Shown one piece after another: positions 9,308-17,726 of a stretch of DNA of 64,000 bases. Positions within the stretch are counted from its first letter, which is position 1; the number at the start of each line of letters is the position of its first letter. Location of the stretch: NCBI RefSeq assembly GCF_027257155.1, contig NZ_JAPWDU010000005.1, positions 310,001 through 374,000 of the forward strand, given 5' to 3'. The notes under the pieces are model-generated. The model was not told the DNA's origin, searched no databases, and saw nothing but the letters and a program-made list of their open reading frames with translations. The DNA is from Cerasicoccus sp. TK19100. Its GTDB lineage: Bacteria > Verrucomicrobiota > Verrucomicrobiia > Opitutales > Cerasicoccaceae. The translations under genes were made by a program, and so were the position numbers.

Positions 9308-10735
9308 TTAATAGCCGTCACCGCCATACATCGGGCCGCGACAGGCTGCTGGGTTGACCTGCCTGAGGTGTTGGTAGTCGACATTGATGGGTAGCGTTAC
9401 CAACTCACCGTTTTCTACCATGGGGCTTTCGTTTTGCCTCAGGTAGGTTGTCAGTTCTTGGCGAAGCTGTTTCTTGATTGGCTGCAAGTCGGCAACTTGC
9501 GCAAGGTTCTGGCGATCATCGAAATCGTCCGTGACGTTAAATAGGTGCTCAATGCCGCCTGCTGGGTAGTAAATGTATTTATAGCCTTGGCTGATGCTCA
9601 TAGCACTCTCTGGCGTTTCGCCAAAGATGGTTTCGCGATTAATGGCATGTAATAGCGATTGGCCCTCTGCGTCGGCGTCTCTGTCGAGTCCGGCAAGCTC
9701 CAGGAACGTCGGGCAAATGTCGGCAGTGAGCGTTGGTGTGTCGTGACCGGCCATTGTTGTCCCCTCGCGCATCGACGGAGGCAGGCGCAGAATCAGAGGT
9801 ACGCGGGCCGCGGATTCGAGGAAGCAATGTTTGGCGAAAATGCCATGGTCTCCGAGGCATTCTCCGTGGTCGGAGGTAAATGCGATAGCGGTGTCGCGAT
9901 ACAGGTTTTTGCTCTGCAGTGTGCCAATCAGTCGGCCAAGTTGGTAATCGATCTGAGATATCTGCCCGTAGTAGCGTCGCCTCGCCTCGAGGATCGCTTC
10001 GGGCTGCATGTAGTCGTATTTGCCACGAATGCGGCGCGCCTCAAAAGTGGCCGGATATTCAGACTCCCGCCAGTCTCCTTCAACGGGCGAGGGGATAGTG
10101 AAGTTATCATACATCCGGTCATAGGGAGGTGGCGGGTCGAACGGACTGTGCGGTGCTTCGAATATGATGAACAACATGAAGGGGCATTCCGGGTCTCTTT
10201 GGTCAAGAAATCGAATCGCCTGATCCATGATCCATGTCGTGTGGTAATAGCGTTCCTCGGTGGTCGCAGCGGTAGGGTAAACTTCATTGCCCCCCAAGCC
10301 ATGGCTGCGGAACGTGCCTCGCTGCCCTTGCTCGTCCAGCCACCAGAGATAGTCGTCGGGATGGAGTGAGACGTGTTCGAATCCGTAGCGCGCGCGATGA
10401 TTCGCGAAATGCATTTTGCCGATGGCTTTTGTCTGGTAGCCGGCCTCGCGTGTCAGTCGCGCAGGCAAGGTTTGGGCAGGATCAATTTCCGGCGCATTGT
10501 CTGGCTTAAAGTTTTTAACACAACGCAGTTGGGAGCCCGTCTTGCCGGTAAGCATGGTCATGCGCTGCGGCATGCAGAGCGGGCAATCGGCATAGGCATG
10601 GCGATAACTAACCCCCTCGCTGGCGAGTTGATTCAGGTGCGGGGTCATGACCGGATGCTGGTTCCGGTATAGGCCAAGGCAGTCGCCGCGCCATTGATCA
10701 GCGACCAGGTAAATCAAATTGGGTGTTTGAGGCAT
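9308..10735 (-). CDS. Type I sulfatase, cytoplasmic
   Basis: 475 residues from the ATG at 10735; an upstream in-frame TTG (10774) is less likely because the family begins at PNLIYLVADQWRGD. The metal-binding Asp of VADQ opens the chain, and the formylglycine motif CMPQR is at C54-R58 (C-x-P-x-R), so it needs maturation by an FGE or anSME not encoded here. HSPFDPPPPY and AFTSDHGECLGDHG are further alkaline-phosphatase-fold sulfatase motifs. No signal peptide is present, so it should desulfate imported oligosaccharides in the cytoplasm. It precedes the GH130 gene in an operon and is divergent from the AraC gene at 10864. Confidence 0.93.
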   Translation of the reverse strand: MPQTPNLIYLVADQWRGDCLGLYRNQHPVMTPHLNQLASEGVSYRHAYADCPLCMPQRMTMLTGKTGSQLRCVKNFKPDNAPEIDPAQTLPARLTREAGYQTKAIGKMHFANHRARYGFEHVSLHPDDYLWWLDEQGQRGTFRSHGLGGNEVYPTAATTEERYYHTTWIMDQAIRFLDQRDPECPFMLFIIFEAPHSPFDPPPPYDRMYDNFTIPSPVEGDWRESEYPATFEARRIRGKYDYMQPEAILEARRRYYGQISQIDYQLGRLIGTLQSKNLYRDTAIAFTSDHGECLGDHGIFAKHCFLESAARVPLILRLPPSMREGTTMAGHDTPTLTADICPTFLELAGLDRDADAEGQSLLHAINRETIFGETPESAMSISQGYKYIYYPAGGIEHLFNVTDDFDDRQNLAQVADLQPIKKQLRQELTTYLRQNESPMVENGELVTLPINVDYQHLRQVNPAACRGPMYGGDGY

Positions 10736-10863
10736 ACGAGTATTCTCTGGTGATCTTAAAATGGCCACATTCAAAGCTGAATTAAATGCTAATGGATTGT
10801 TTGAAAGCTGGATAAACCTGTTGAAAATGAAGATTAATTAGGTATAAAAATAACAGTATTGAG

Positions 10864-11718
10864 ATGGCCGATAATGCGACAGATTTATTTTTTTCCAATT
10901 GGCGCGAGTTGAATTCGCACCTGATCTGGGTTTATCGAGGACGACCGATTCGGAGTGTGGGACGGTTTGACGCCAAGCAACTCTCAGCATGGCTGATCAT
11001 GCGGGGGACGTTGTCCATCGGTGAGAAGATACCTGAGACGATCGGTTCGGGAAATTGGGTTTTCGCTTCGCATAAAAATGTGTCCCGGGAGTTTTCCGAC
11101 GACGCCGAAATTTTATCCGTGAAATTCGACATGCAGTGGCCGGATGGGTTGACCATGTTTGAGCATGAGCACGTGCTAACGGTTGCCTCATCCAAGTTTC
11201 CTGACCTCGAACGTGCGGCGCTTGCCATGCTTCGTTCCTCAAAACGGTGGCACTTGTCGGAGGGTAACATGATGCAGTTTCAGTCATTGTCGTTGCGCCA
11301 GTTCTTGCGTATGAACCAACTTTTCCAGGCGTGGCTGCTGGCATATGTGGGCTTTATGGAGCATGTCGGGCAACAACCGCGCTATTCGCGTCACGAGGAT
11401 GCGCGAATGATGAAAGCGAAGGAACTGATCGACGCGCACCCACTTTCGGTGAGGCTTTCGCTGACGGGGCTGGCTAGCCGAATTGGCCTTAGCTTTGGGC
11501 ATGCGGATACGCTCTTTCATGCAACCTTTGGTCAAACGATGCGTAGCTATTTCGATCTGCGGCGATACCTTGCGGCCCAGCATTGGTTGGAGCATTCGGG
11601 TAAGCCCATTAAGGAAATCGCTTATGAACTTGGCTTCAACGACTCGACAGCGTTCACGCATTGGTTTCGGAAAAAGTCGGGCTTTTCTCCCACGGCTTAC
11701 CGGCGTGCAAAGGCTTAA
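10864..11718 (+). CDS. AraC family transcriptional regulator
   Basis: 284 residues. The N-terminal cupin-like sensing part (about 15-170) is followed by two helix-turn-helix motifs: LTGLASRIGLSFGHADTLF and IKEIAYELGFNDSTAFTHWF, then KKSGFSPTAYRR, the classic AraC C-terminus. It is divergent from the sulfatase-GH130 operon and upstream of the GH2-symporter operon, so it probably activates one or both in response to a sugar. The start follows no Shine-Dalgarno. Confidence 0.92.
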   Translation: MADNATDLFFSNWRELNSHLIWVYRGRPIRSVGRFDAKQLSAWLIMRGTLSIGEKIPETIGSGNWVFASHKNVSREFSDDAEILSVKFDMQWPDGLTMFEHEHVLTVASSKFPDLERAALAMLRSSKRWHLSEGNMMQFQSLSLRQFLRMNQLFQAWLLAYVGFMEHVGQQPRYSRHEDARMMKAKELIDAHPLSVRLSLTGLASRIGLSFGHADTLFHATFGQTMRSYFDLRRYLAAQHWLEHSGKPIKEIAYELGFNDSTAFTHWFRKKSGFSPTAYRRAKA

Positions 11719-11729
11719 TTTAATATACT

Positions 11730-11749
11730 GTTTAATAGATTAACAGCTC
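11730..11749. promoter_or_regulatory. TTTAATAGATTAA element, copy 1
   Basis: GTTTAATAGATTAACAGCTC lies about 110 bases before the GH2 start at 11860. The core TTAAT-AG-ATTAA is a near-palindrome. Identical cores occur at 17568 and 21562 before two other carbohydrate genes, so it is a candidate shared operator. Confidence 0.6.
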
Positions 11750-11859
11750 GTGGCTTTGTCTTTTGCGAGAAGGTGAATCGGTATATTTCGATGCGGTAGT
11801 GAGTGACCACTCTGCTCTTTGCGGAGACTTGCTGCACGATACGTTGACCCTTTTACCCG

Positions 11860-13686
11860 ATGAATTCTGAACAAGATAAGTCCTCTGGCATCGCTGCCTA
11901 TTTGCAATTAAACGACCGGCAAAGTCTGTCACTGGATGGCCAGTGGGGCTTTTATGCTGACAACATGGGCGCATTCGGACTCAAGCGTAGTCGCAATATT
12001 TTCGAAGGGCTCAATCCTGTGGAAGAGGATCGCGCGGTCGAGTACGATGTGGATGCATTTGAGCAAATTAGTGTGCCGGGTGACTGGAATACGCAGAAGA
12101 AAGAATGGCTGCTTTTTGAAGGCTTCGGCTGGTATGCCCGACGACTGAAGTTTAATCAAAGAGAGCTCGAGGAGCTCAAAGGTCTGGGCCGCATTTTCCT
12201 GCGATTGGATGGCGTAAACTACGCAACGGAAGTTTGGTGGAACGGGGAGAAAGTGGGTGAGGTGGAGCTGCCGTTTCTACCGCTGTCCTTCGAGATCGAG
12301 CCGGATGCCTGCCAGGCTGAGAATCTGTTGGTTATACGTGTCGATGCCCGCCGCTTGCCACATCGCATCCCTTCTGAAAAGTATGACTGGTTTAACTACG
12401 GTGGCCTGATTCGCAGCGTACGGCTAGTCTCGACACCGCATGAATTTATCGCGCATGCCGGTTATCACGGCACGCGTATTCTCAGCCAGCAATCAGGTGA
12501 AGCCAGCGTTAACGGCACTTACGCCCTGCAATTTCAAGGCATCGCGAATGGCACGGATTACGAAGCTCGGATTACTCTGCCGGAGCTTAGTTATACTCAG
12601 ACCGTTTCCCTGACTGGAGATGAACTGAACGTTGCGCTAGAGGGAATTGACGTGCAGCTTTGGCAGCCCGGGAAAGCACGGTTGTATGCTGCGGAAATCG
12701 AGTTGGTGAAGAATGGGACGGTCGTGGATAAGATCACCCAGCGCATCGGCTTCAAGGAGGTTACCTGGCGCGATGCAGAGCTATTCGTTAACGGCGATCC
12801 CATTTATTTAAAGGGCATTGCGCTGCACGAAGAGCGACTGGGCGAAGAGGGCGGCAAGCCGCGAGGCCTGGAAGATGTTCGCGCGTTAATCGACTTGGCG
12901 CAGGAAACCGGTTGTAACTACTTGCGGTTGGCGCATTACCCTTACGGTGAAGAATGGCTGCGCGAATGCGATGAGCGGGGCCTTTTGGTGTGGGATGAAA
13001 TTCCGGTTTATTGGGAGATTACTTATGCCGATGCCCGCACTGAGGAAATCATTTACAACAGCGCGGTTCGCATGGTGGAGCTCAGCCGGGGGCACCCTTG
13101 CATTTTGTGTCATGCAATGGCGAATGAGACGTGGGAGCTACCAGAACGAAAACGGGTCATGGGGCGGGCATTTGATGCCATCAAAAAGCTCGATCCATCA
13201 ATCCCAGCCACCGCAGCTTTCAATGCGCCTTACCGCGACAATGCATATGACGTTGAGTCGGTTGGTCATTCGATTTATGAGTTCGTGGATATCGTTGGGT
13301 TAAACGAATACGGTGGCTGGTATAACCCGCCCGTGAAGGAACTTCCCGATGCGCGTATCGTTGTTGGTAACAAGCCACTTCTGATCACCGAATTCGGTGC
13401 TGCGGGACCGGTTGGTGCAGATTACAATGCTGAGAAGCTGTGGAATTGCGAGAGTCAGAAGCGCATTTACGAAGAGCAACTTGCGCTGTTTGAGCGGACG
13501 GAAAAGCTTTCGGGGTGGACGCCTTGGGCGCTCAAAGACTTCCGTAGCACATTGCGCGCAAACGGTTTTCAAAGAGGATGGAATCGCAAAGGATTGGTTA
13601 GCCAATCGGGTGAGAAGAAGCCGGTTTTTGAAACGGTCAAAGCCGCTTTCGCCAAAGCTGAGGCAGCCCTAGCGAATCGCGGGTAA
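11860..13686 (+). CDS. GH2 beta-glucuronidase-like enzyme
   Basis: 608 residues, close to E. coli GusA length, with no signal peptide (cytoplasmic). The N-terminal sugar-binding domain starts at about 25 (LDGQWGFYAD), followed by an immunoglobulin-like domain and the TIM barrel from about 290. Acid/base candidate E423 is in MANETW and nucleophile candidate E511 in LITEFGAAG. LRLAHYPY, WDEIPVY and GLNEYGGWY are GH2 glucuronidase-type motifs. N575-R-K577 (WNRKGL) matches the N-x-K motif that binds the uronate carboxylate in beta-glucuronidases, which argues for this specificity over beta-galactosidase. The symporter follows after 41 bases. A TTTAATAGATTAA element lies upstream. Confidence 0.88.
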   Translation: MNSEQDKSSGIAAYLQLNDRQSLSLDGQWGFYADNMGAFGLKRSRNIFEGLNPVEEDRAVEYDVDAFEQISVPGDWNTQKKEWLLFEGFGWYARRLKFNQRELEELKGLGRIFLRLDGVNYATEVWWNGEKVGEVELPFLPLSFEIEPDACQAENLLVIRVDARRLPHRIPSEKYDWFNYGGLIRSVRLVSTPHEFIAHAGYHGTRILSQQSGEASVNGTYALQFQGIANGTDYEARITLPELSYTQTVSLTGDELNVALEGIDVQLWQPGKARLYAAEIELVKNGTVVDKITQRIGFKEVTWRDAELFVNGDPIYLKGIALHEERLGEEGGKPRGLEDVRALIDLAQETGCNYLRLAHYPYGEEWLRECDERGLLVWDEIPVYWEITYADARTEEIIYNSAVRMVELSRGHPCILCHAMANETWELPERKRVMGRAFDAIKKLDPSIPATAAFNAPYRDNAYDVESVGHSIYEFVDIVGLNEYGGWYNPPVKELPDARIVVGNKPLLITEFGAAGPVGADYNAEKLWNCESQKRIYEEQLALFERTEKLSGWTPWALKDFRSTLRANGFQRGWNRKGLVSQSGEKKPVFETVKAAFAKAEAALANRG

Positions 13687-13727
13687 TTGCTTTCTTTGCC
13701 GCGTTAAAAAAACGTCTGGTTACGCCC

Positions 13728-16025
13728 ATGCATATCATTGACTGGCTGATTGTATTGATACCGCTTGTTGCGATTCTCGCATTATCGGTTTATTCGCGCA
13801 GGTATATCCGCGGTGTGGTTGATTTTCTGGCTGCTGGTCGTGTAGCTGGTCGCTACGTGATCTCGGTGGGGGATATGACGAGCACCCTGAGTATCGTGAC
13901 GCTGGTGGCGCTCGTGGAAATGAAATACCAGACCGGCTATGGAATGGCCTTTTGGTATATCATGATCATGCCGGTTAGCATCATCATGGGCTTAACCGGC
14001 TATTGCGTTTATCGGTTTCGGGAAACCAAATCGTTGTCCATCGGGCAGTTTTTGGAAATGCGCTACAGCCGACGCTTGCGGGTGATTGCTGCCACGATCC
14101 GCACAGGCTCCGAGATGATGGCCAATGCCATTGGCCCGGCGATTGCGGCTAACTTTTTTATCTACTACCTCGGCCTGCCGCATGAGGTGACTATCCTCGG
14201 TATTCCGCTGCCGTGCTATGGAATCATTGTGACGCTGGTCCTGATCATGGCGATGATTGTAATCTGGCCGGGAGGGCGTGTTTCACTGCTGCTGACAGAC
14301 TGTTTTCAAGGGCTGATTTGTTACCCGGTCTTTGTCATCATTACCGGTTATCTCTTGCTCAATGTCTCGTGGGGTAATGAAATTTCGCCAACGATGCTGG
14401 ACCGTGTCGATGGGCAGAGTTTTCTGAATCCCATGGATGTTTCGGGCTTACGCGACTTTAACATCTTCGCCTTGTTTGTCCACGTGGTCAGTATGGTCCT
14501 AAACCGCGCTAGTTGGATTGGCAACGACACCTCTGGCTCTGGACGCACGCCGCACGAACAAAAAATGGCGGGTTTGCTGGGGTCGTGGCGTGCGGGTTTG
14601 TCGACATTTATGGGGATCGCGATTGCGATCCTGATCATCACGGTGATGACGCATCGCAACTACGCGGAGCAAGCCCACGGCATTCGCACGAAGCTTTCCG
14701 AGACCATTGTGGGCGAAGTGGTGACCGATGAGGCCAAGCGTGCCGAGCTCAATGAGCGCATTGCCGCAATACCGGTGCAGCGCCATGTCATCGGTGAGGA
14801 TCCGCCACTGTCGCAAAAGGAAAATCTCGATACCATTTACTTCGATACAGCGCAAGAAGTCCTGGGTGATAGCCCGGAGGCTAATCACCAGTTTCAGCGA
14901 TACCGGACGCTGTTCTTTCAGATGATGATGCCAGTTGCGTTGAAGGAAATTTTTCCGATCGGTCTCACGGGGCTTTTCTGCTTGTTGATGATCATGCTGA
15001 TGCTGTCGACGGATGACTCGCGCATCTTCAACTCTTCGTCGACTTTGGTGCAGGACATCATTTTACCGAATCTGAAAAAGGCTCCTAGCCCAAAGCAGCA
15101 CTTGTTGTTACTGCGGGTTACCTCACTCGGCATGGCCGCGATTTTCTGGTGCTTTTCAATGCTGTTCGTGAATCTGGACTTCCTGAACATGTTCATCACG
15201 ATCATGACCGCTATCTGGATGGGGGGCGCAGGCCCGATCATGGTCTTTGGTTTATATAGCCGTTTTGGCACAACTGCCGGTGCGTATGCGGCATTAATTT
15301 GTGGCAGCGGTTTTTCGATGTTTGGTCTCTTCCTGCAACGGAATTGGGCGGATTTGGTTTTCCCGTTTCTAGAGCAACAGGGCTGGGTTGATTCGCTTTC
15401 TTATTTCCTGGTGACGGTATCGACTCCATTGAATCCCTACATCAAATGGGAAATGAGCGCAGTGAAGCTGCCTATCAATTCCTATGAGCTTTATTTTATT
15501 TCCATCATCCTTGGCGTTAGCTCATACGTGATTGTTTCGATGCTTACTTGTCGCCAGCCCTACAATCTAGAGCGTTTGCTGCATCGCGGTAAATACAGCA
15601 TCGATGGTAAGAAGCATATCGAGGTTTCCTGGGCACCGCGAAACATCGTCAAGAATTTGGTGGGCATTAACCCGGACTACACGAAGGGCGACCGCATTAT
15701 TGCCTGGTCGGTTTTTTACTTCTCGATCGTTTACAAATTTGGCTTTTGCTTCCTGGTCGTCTTTGTCTGGAACCTGATTAGCCCCTGGCCGAACTCGTGG
15801 TGGAGCGCTTATTTCTTCATCACCTATATCCTTGTTGGCTTGCTAATTGGAGTGGTAACGACTGTCTGGTTTATGGTAGGCGGGATTATTGATGCCCGTC
15901 GCCTCTTCCGTGATTTGGCGAACCGCACGGATAACCCGCTGGACGATGGCCGTGTAGAGGGTGGTGTTTCTGTGATGGATAAGCAGGCGTTCGACGAGTC
16001 ATCCGAGCAGAAAGATAAAGAATAA
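13728..16025 (+). CDS. Na+/solute symporter, SSS family
   Basis: 765 residues with about 13-15 hydrophobic segments spread over the chain. It starts directly with a membrane helix (HIIDWLIVLIPLVAILALSVYSRRYIRG) and continues with VDFLAAGRVAGRYVISVGD, typical of the solute:sodium symporter family. It is longer than usual (about 500-600), with a soluble loop at about 315-390 and an extra C-terminal membrane region (about 660-735) ending in a charged cytoplasmic tail. It sits 41 bases after the glucuronidase in the same operon, so it probably imports a mono- or oligosaccharide or uronate released outside. Substrate inferred from context only. Confidence 0.9.
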   Translation: MHIIDWLIVLIPLVAILALSVYSRRYIRGVVDFLAAGRVAGRYVISVGDMTSTLSIVTLVALVEMKYQTGYGMAFWYIMIMPVSIIMGLTGYCVYRFRETKSLSIGQFLEMRYSRRLRVIAATIRTGSEMMANAIGPAIAANFFIYYLGLPHEVTILGIPLPCYGIIVTLVLIMAMIVIWPGGRVSLLLTDCFQGLICYPVFVIITGYLLLNVSWGNEISPTMLDRVDGQSFLNPMDVSGLRDFNIFALFVHVVSMVLNRASWIGNDTSGSGRTPHEQKMAGLLGSWRAGLSTFMGIAIAILIITVMTHRNYAEQAHGIRTKLSETIVGEVVTDEAKRAELNERIAAIPVQRHVIGEDPPLSQKENLDTIYFDTAQEVLGDSPEANHQFQRYRTLFFQMMMPVALKEIFPIGLTGLFCLLMIMLMLSTDDSRIFNSSSTLVQDIILPNLKKAPSPKQHLLLLRVTSLGMAAIFWCFSMLFVNLDFLNMFITIMTAIWMGGAGPIMVFGLYSRFGTTAGAYAALICGSGFSMFGLFLQRNWADLVFPFLEQQGWVDSLSYFLVTVSTPLNPYIKWEMSAVKLPINSYELYFISIILGVSSYVIVSMLTCRQPYNLERLLHRGKYSIDGKKHIEVSWAPRNIVKNLVGINPDYTKGDRIIAWSVFYFSIVYKFGFCFLVVFVWNLISPWPNSWWSAYFFITYILVGLLIGVVTTVWFMVGGIIDARRLFRDLANRTDNPLDDGRVEGGVSVMDKQAFDESSEQKDKE

Positions 16026-16029
16026 GGCC

Positions 16030-16059
16030 GGCATACCCGGAAATTAATTACCGGTAGCC
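16030..16059. terminator. Imperfect hairpin between convergent genes
   Basis: GGCATACCCGG (16030-16040) and CCGGTAGCC (16051-16059) can pair with bulges around an AT loop, between genes ending at 16025 (+) and 16100 (-). There is no clear T-tract, so function as a terminator is uncertain. Confidence 0.3.
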
Positions 16060-16099
16060 AGCCTGATACTCGGCGTTGCGAGTCACTCGGTTTTAAGAA

Positions 16100-17455
16100 T
16101 CACGCAGGCCTGGGCTCCCCGGAGGGAGAGTAGGTATCGGATGGAGTGATGATTTTTCCAGTCACGTCGAGCGGTCCGTTTAGAATTGGGTCGTTGGTGT
16201 CACGCATCCATTTGTCGAGGCGCTCGCGCATGTCGGCAAGAATCTCCTGGTGATCCGGCTCGGCAGCTAGGTTTCGAGCTTCCATTGGATCCAGGACCAA
16301 GTCGTATAGCTCCTCCGTCGCGGGTGGGTTTGCATCCCAATCATGGTCGCACAGGTAGCTTTTGCTCAGGCCATTATCGCAATTTGGCAGAATGACGTGA
16401 CTTTGCGGATTCATGTGGCGAATATATTTCCAGCGCGACGTGCGCACCGAGCGCATGGGCTCGTAGGCCGCGTGAACATTGACCTCGGTAAATATCTGCT
16501 CATGGAGGGTGGCCTTCGGGTCTTGGGCTAATTTCTGCAATGGCTGACCACTGGTCCACTCCGGCGCTGCGAGGCCCAAGGCTTCACAAACGGTGGGAAA
16601 GATGTCCAAATGCGAGACCATGGCGTCGGTTACCTTGCCATCAGCAAATCCACCTGGGCCGCGAATAATGAGCATGACTTTGATACCGTGGTCGGTGAGG
16701 CGGCACTTCATGCCGGGGAAGGGGATGCCGTGATCGGTTGTTGCGATTAGCAGCGTGTTCTCGGCGAGGCCATTGCGGTCGATTGCCTCGATTACACGGC
16801 CGACGTAGGCATCAAAGGTGCGCACGCTAGCCATGTAATTGGCGTAGTCTTGCCGGGTTTCCTCGGTATCGGGCAAGTGGGCCGGTGGGCGGACATAGGC
16901 AGGGTTCGGGACTTCGAAGTCGGAGGGGAAGTCACCTTCACCAATTCGATGTGGAGGGAAATAGCCGATATCGAGAAAGAAGGGCTTGTCGTGCTCGCGG
17001 GCCAGAAAGTCTTCCGCAGCTTGGGTGACGCCATGGGAGTCATTGGAATATCGGCGGCGCGACTCGTTCGACTCATTGATCATAACTTGGTCAAGAATCT
17101 CATCATAGCCTATTTCATCGACCGAAGCGTAGGGCTCGTGGGCAATGTGCTGGACGCCGGAAAGGGCGGTGCGCCAGCCTTTTTCGCGCAGGAAATTGGG
17201 CAAGGTTCGGCTATAGTCATCGAGCCGAAAACCGCGATGTGCCAGGCCGAGCATTCCGTTCTCGTGTGCGGTTTGCCCGGTAAGGAGGCATGCGCGACTG
17301 GGGGAGCAGGTTGGGTTTACGCAAAAGGATTGGCGGAACATCATGCCGGACTCGGCCAGGCTCTGTAGATGTGGGGTTTGCACGGCATGGCCGTAAGGCT
17401 GAACGTAGGTTCCCGCGTCGTGGGCGTGGAGGTAGATCACGTTGAGATTTTTCAT
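16100..17455 (-). CDS. Type I sulfatase, cytoplasmic, second copy
   Basis: 451 residues from the ATG at 17455; an in-frame TTG at 17491 would add 12 residues before the fold and is not preferred. The formylglycine motif CSPSRACLLTGQ begins at C50, and LIATTDHGIPFPGMKCRLTDHGIKVMLIIRGP is split by the metal-binding and Lys motifs of the family. There is no signal peptide. It differs strongly from the sulfatase at 9308, so it probably removes a different sulfate position or acts on another residue. Divergently placed to the GH57-like gene, with a TTTAATAGATTAA element in the shared spacer. Confidence 0.92.
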   Translation of the reverse strand: MKNLNVIYLHAHDAGTYVQPYGHAVQTPHLQSLAESGMMFRQSFCVNPTCSPSRACLLTGQTAHENGMLGLAHRGFRLDDYSRTLPNFLREKGWRTALSGVQHIAHEPYASVDEIGYDEILDQVMINESNESRRRYSNDSHGVTQAAEDFLAREHDKPFFLDIGYFPPHRIGEGDFPSDFEVPNPAYVRPPAHLPDTEETRQDYANYMASVRTFDAYVGRVIEAIDRNGLAENTLLIATTDHGIPFPGMKCRLTDHGIKVMLIIRGPGGFADGKVTDAMVSHLDIFPTVCEALGLAAPEWTSGQPLQKLAQDPKATLHEQIFTEVNVHAAYEPMRSVRTSRWKYIRHMNPQSHVILPNCDNGLSKSYLCDHDWDANPPATEELYDLVLDPMEARNLAAEPDHQEILADMRERLDKWMRDTNDPILNGPLDVTGKIITPSDTYSPSGEPRPA

Positions 17456-17527
17456 GCTTTTACAGGTTGGGGGCGGTTGGATTTTGCGCAACGAAACACG
17501 GATAGGCTGCGAATTTAAGCTATTATT

Positions 17528-17550
17528 CGCTTTCGCGGATTGGCAAAGCG
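17528..17550. promoter_or_regulatory. Inverted repeat CGCTTT-N11-AAAGCG
   Basis: Perfect 6-base arms in the divergent spacer between the sulfatase and the GH57-like gene, about 20 bases from the TTTAATAGATTAA element. It may be a second regulator site or part of the sulfatase promoter. Confidence 0.3.
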
Positions 17551-17567
17551 TTTGTGTTGGATTTCTC

Positions 17568-17585
17568 GTTTAATAGATTAAGCTC
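17568..17585. promoter_or_regulatory. TTTAATAGATTAA element, copy 2
   Basis: CGTTTAATAGATTAAGCTC region, about 140 bases before the GH57-like start at 17727 and about 110 before the sulfatase start at 17455. The 14-base core GTTTAATAGATTAA is identical to the copies at 11730 and 21562. Confidence 0.6.
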
Positions 17586-17726
17586 TCTGGTGTTTGAGAA
17601 AGGGGGGTGATCAATGCAGGCTCATTTGGAAAGTCAGGTGGCTATCCTGGATAGATATTTTGCGCGCATTCAACCAATAAGGCAACTGCTGCGCATTTCG
17701 TTTAATCAATACGCTAATCATATATT

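Noticed and set aside
9659-10369. 236-codon open frame on the plus strand
   Set aside because: Antisense to the sulfatase gene, which has the complete family signature on the other strand.
10735-10774. TTG start extending the sulfatase by 13 residues
   Set aside because: The family fold begins at the ATG (PNLIYLVADQ); the extension is not hydrophobic enough for a signal peptide.
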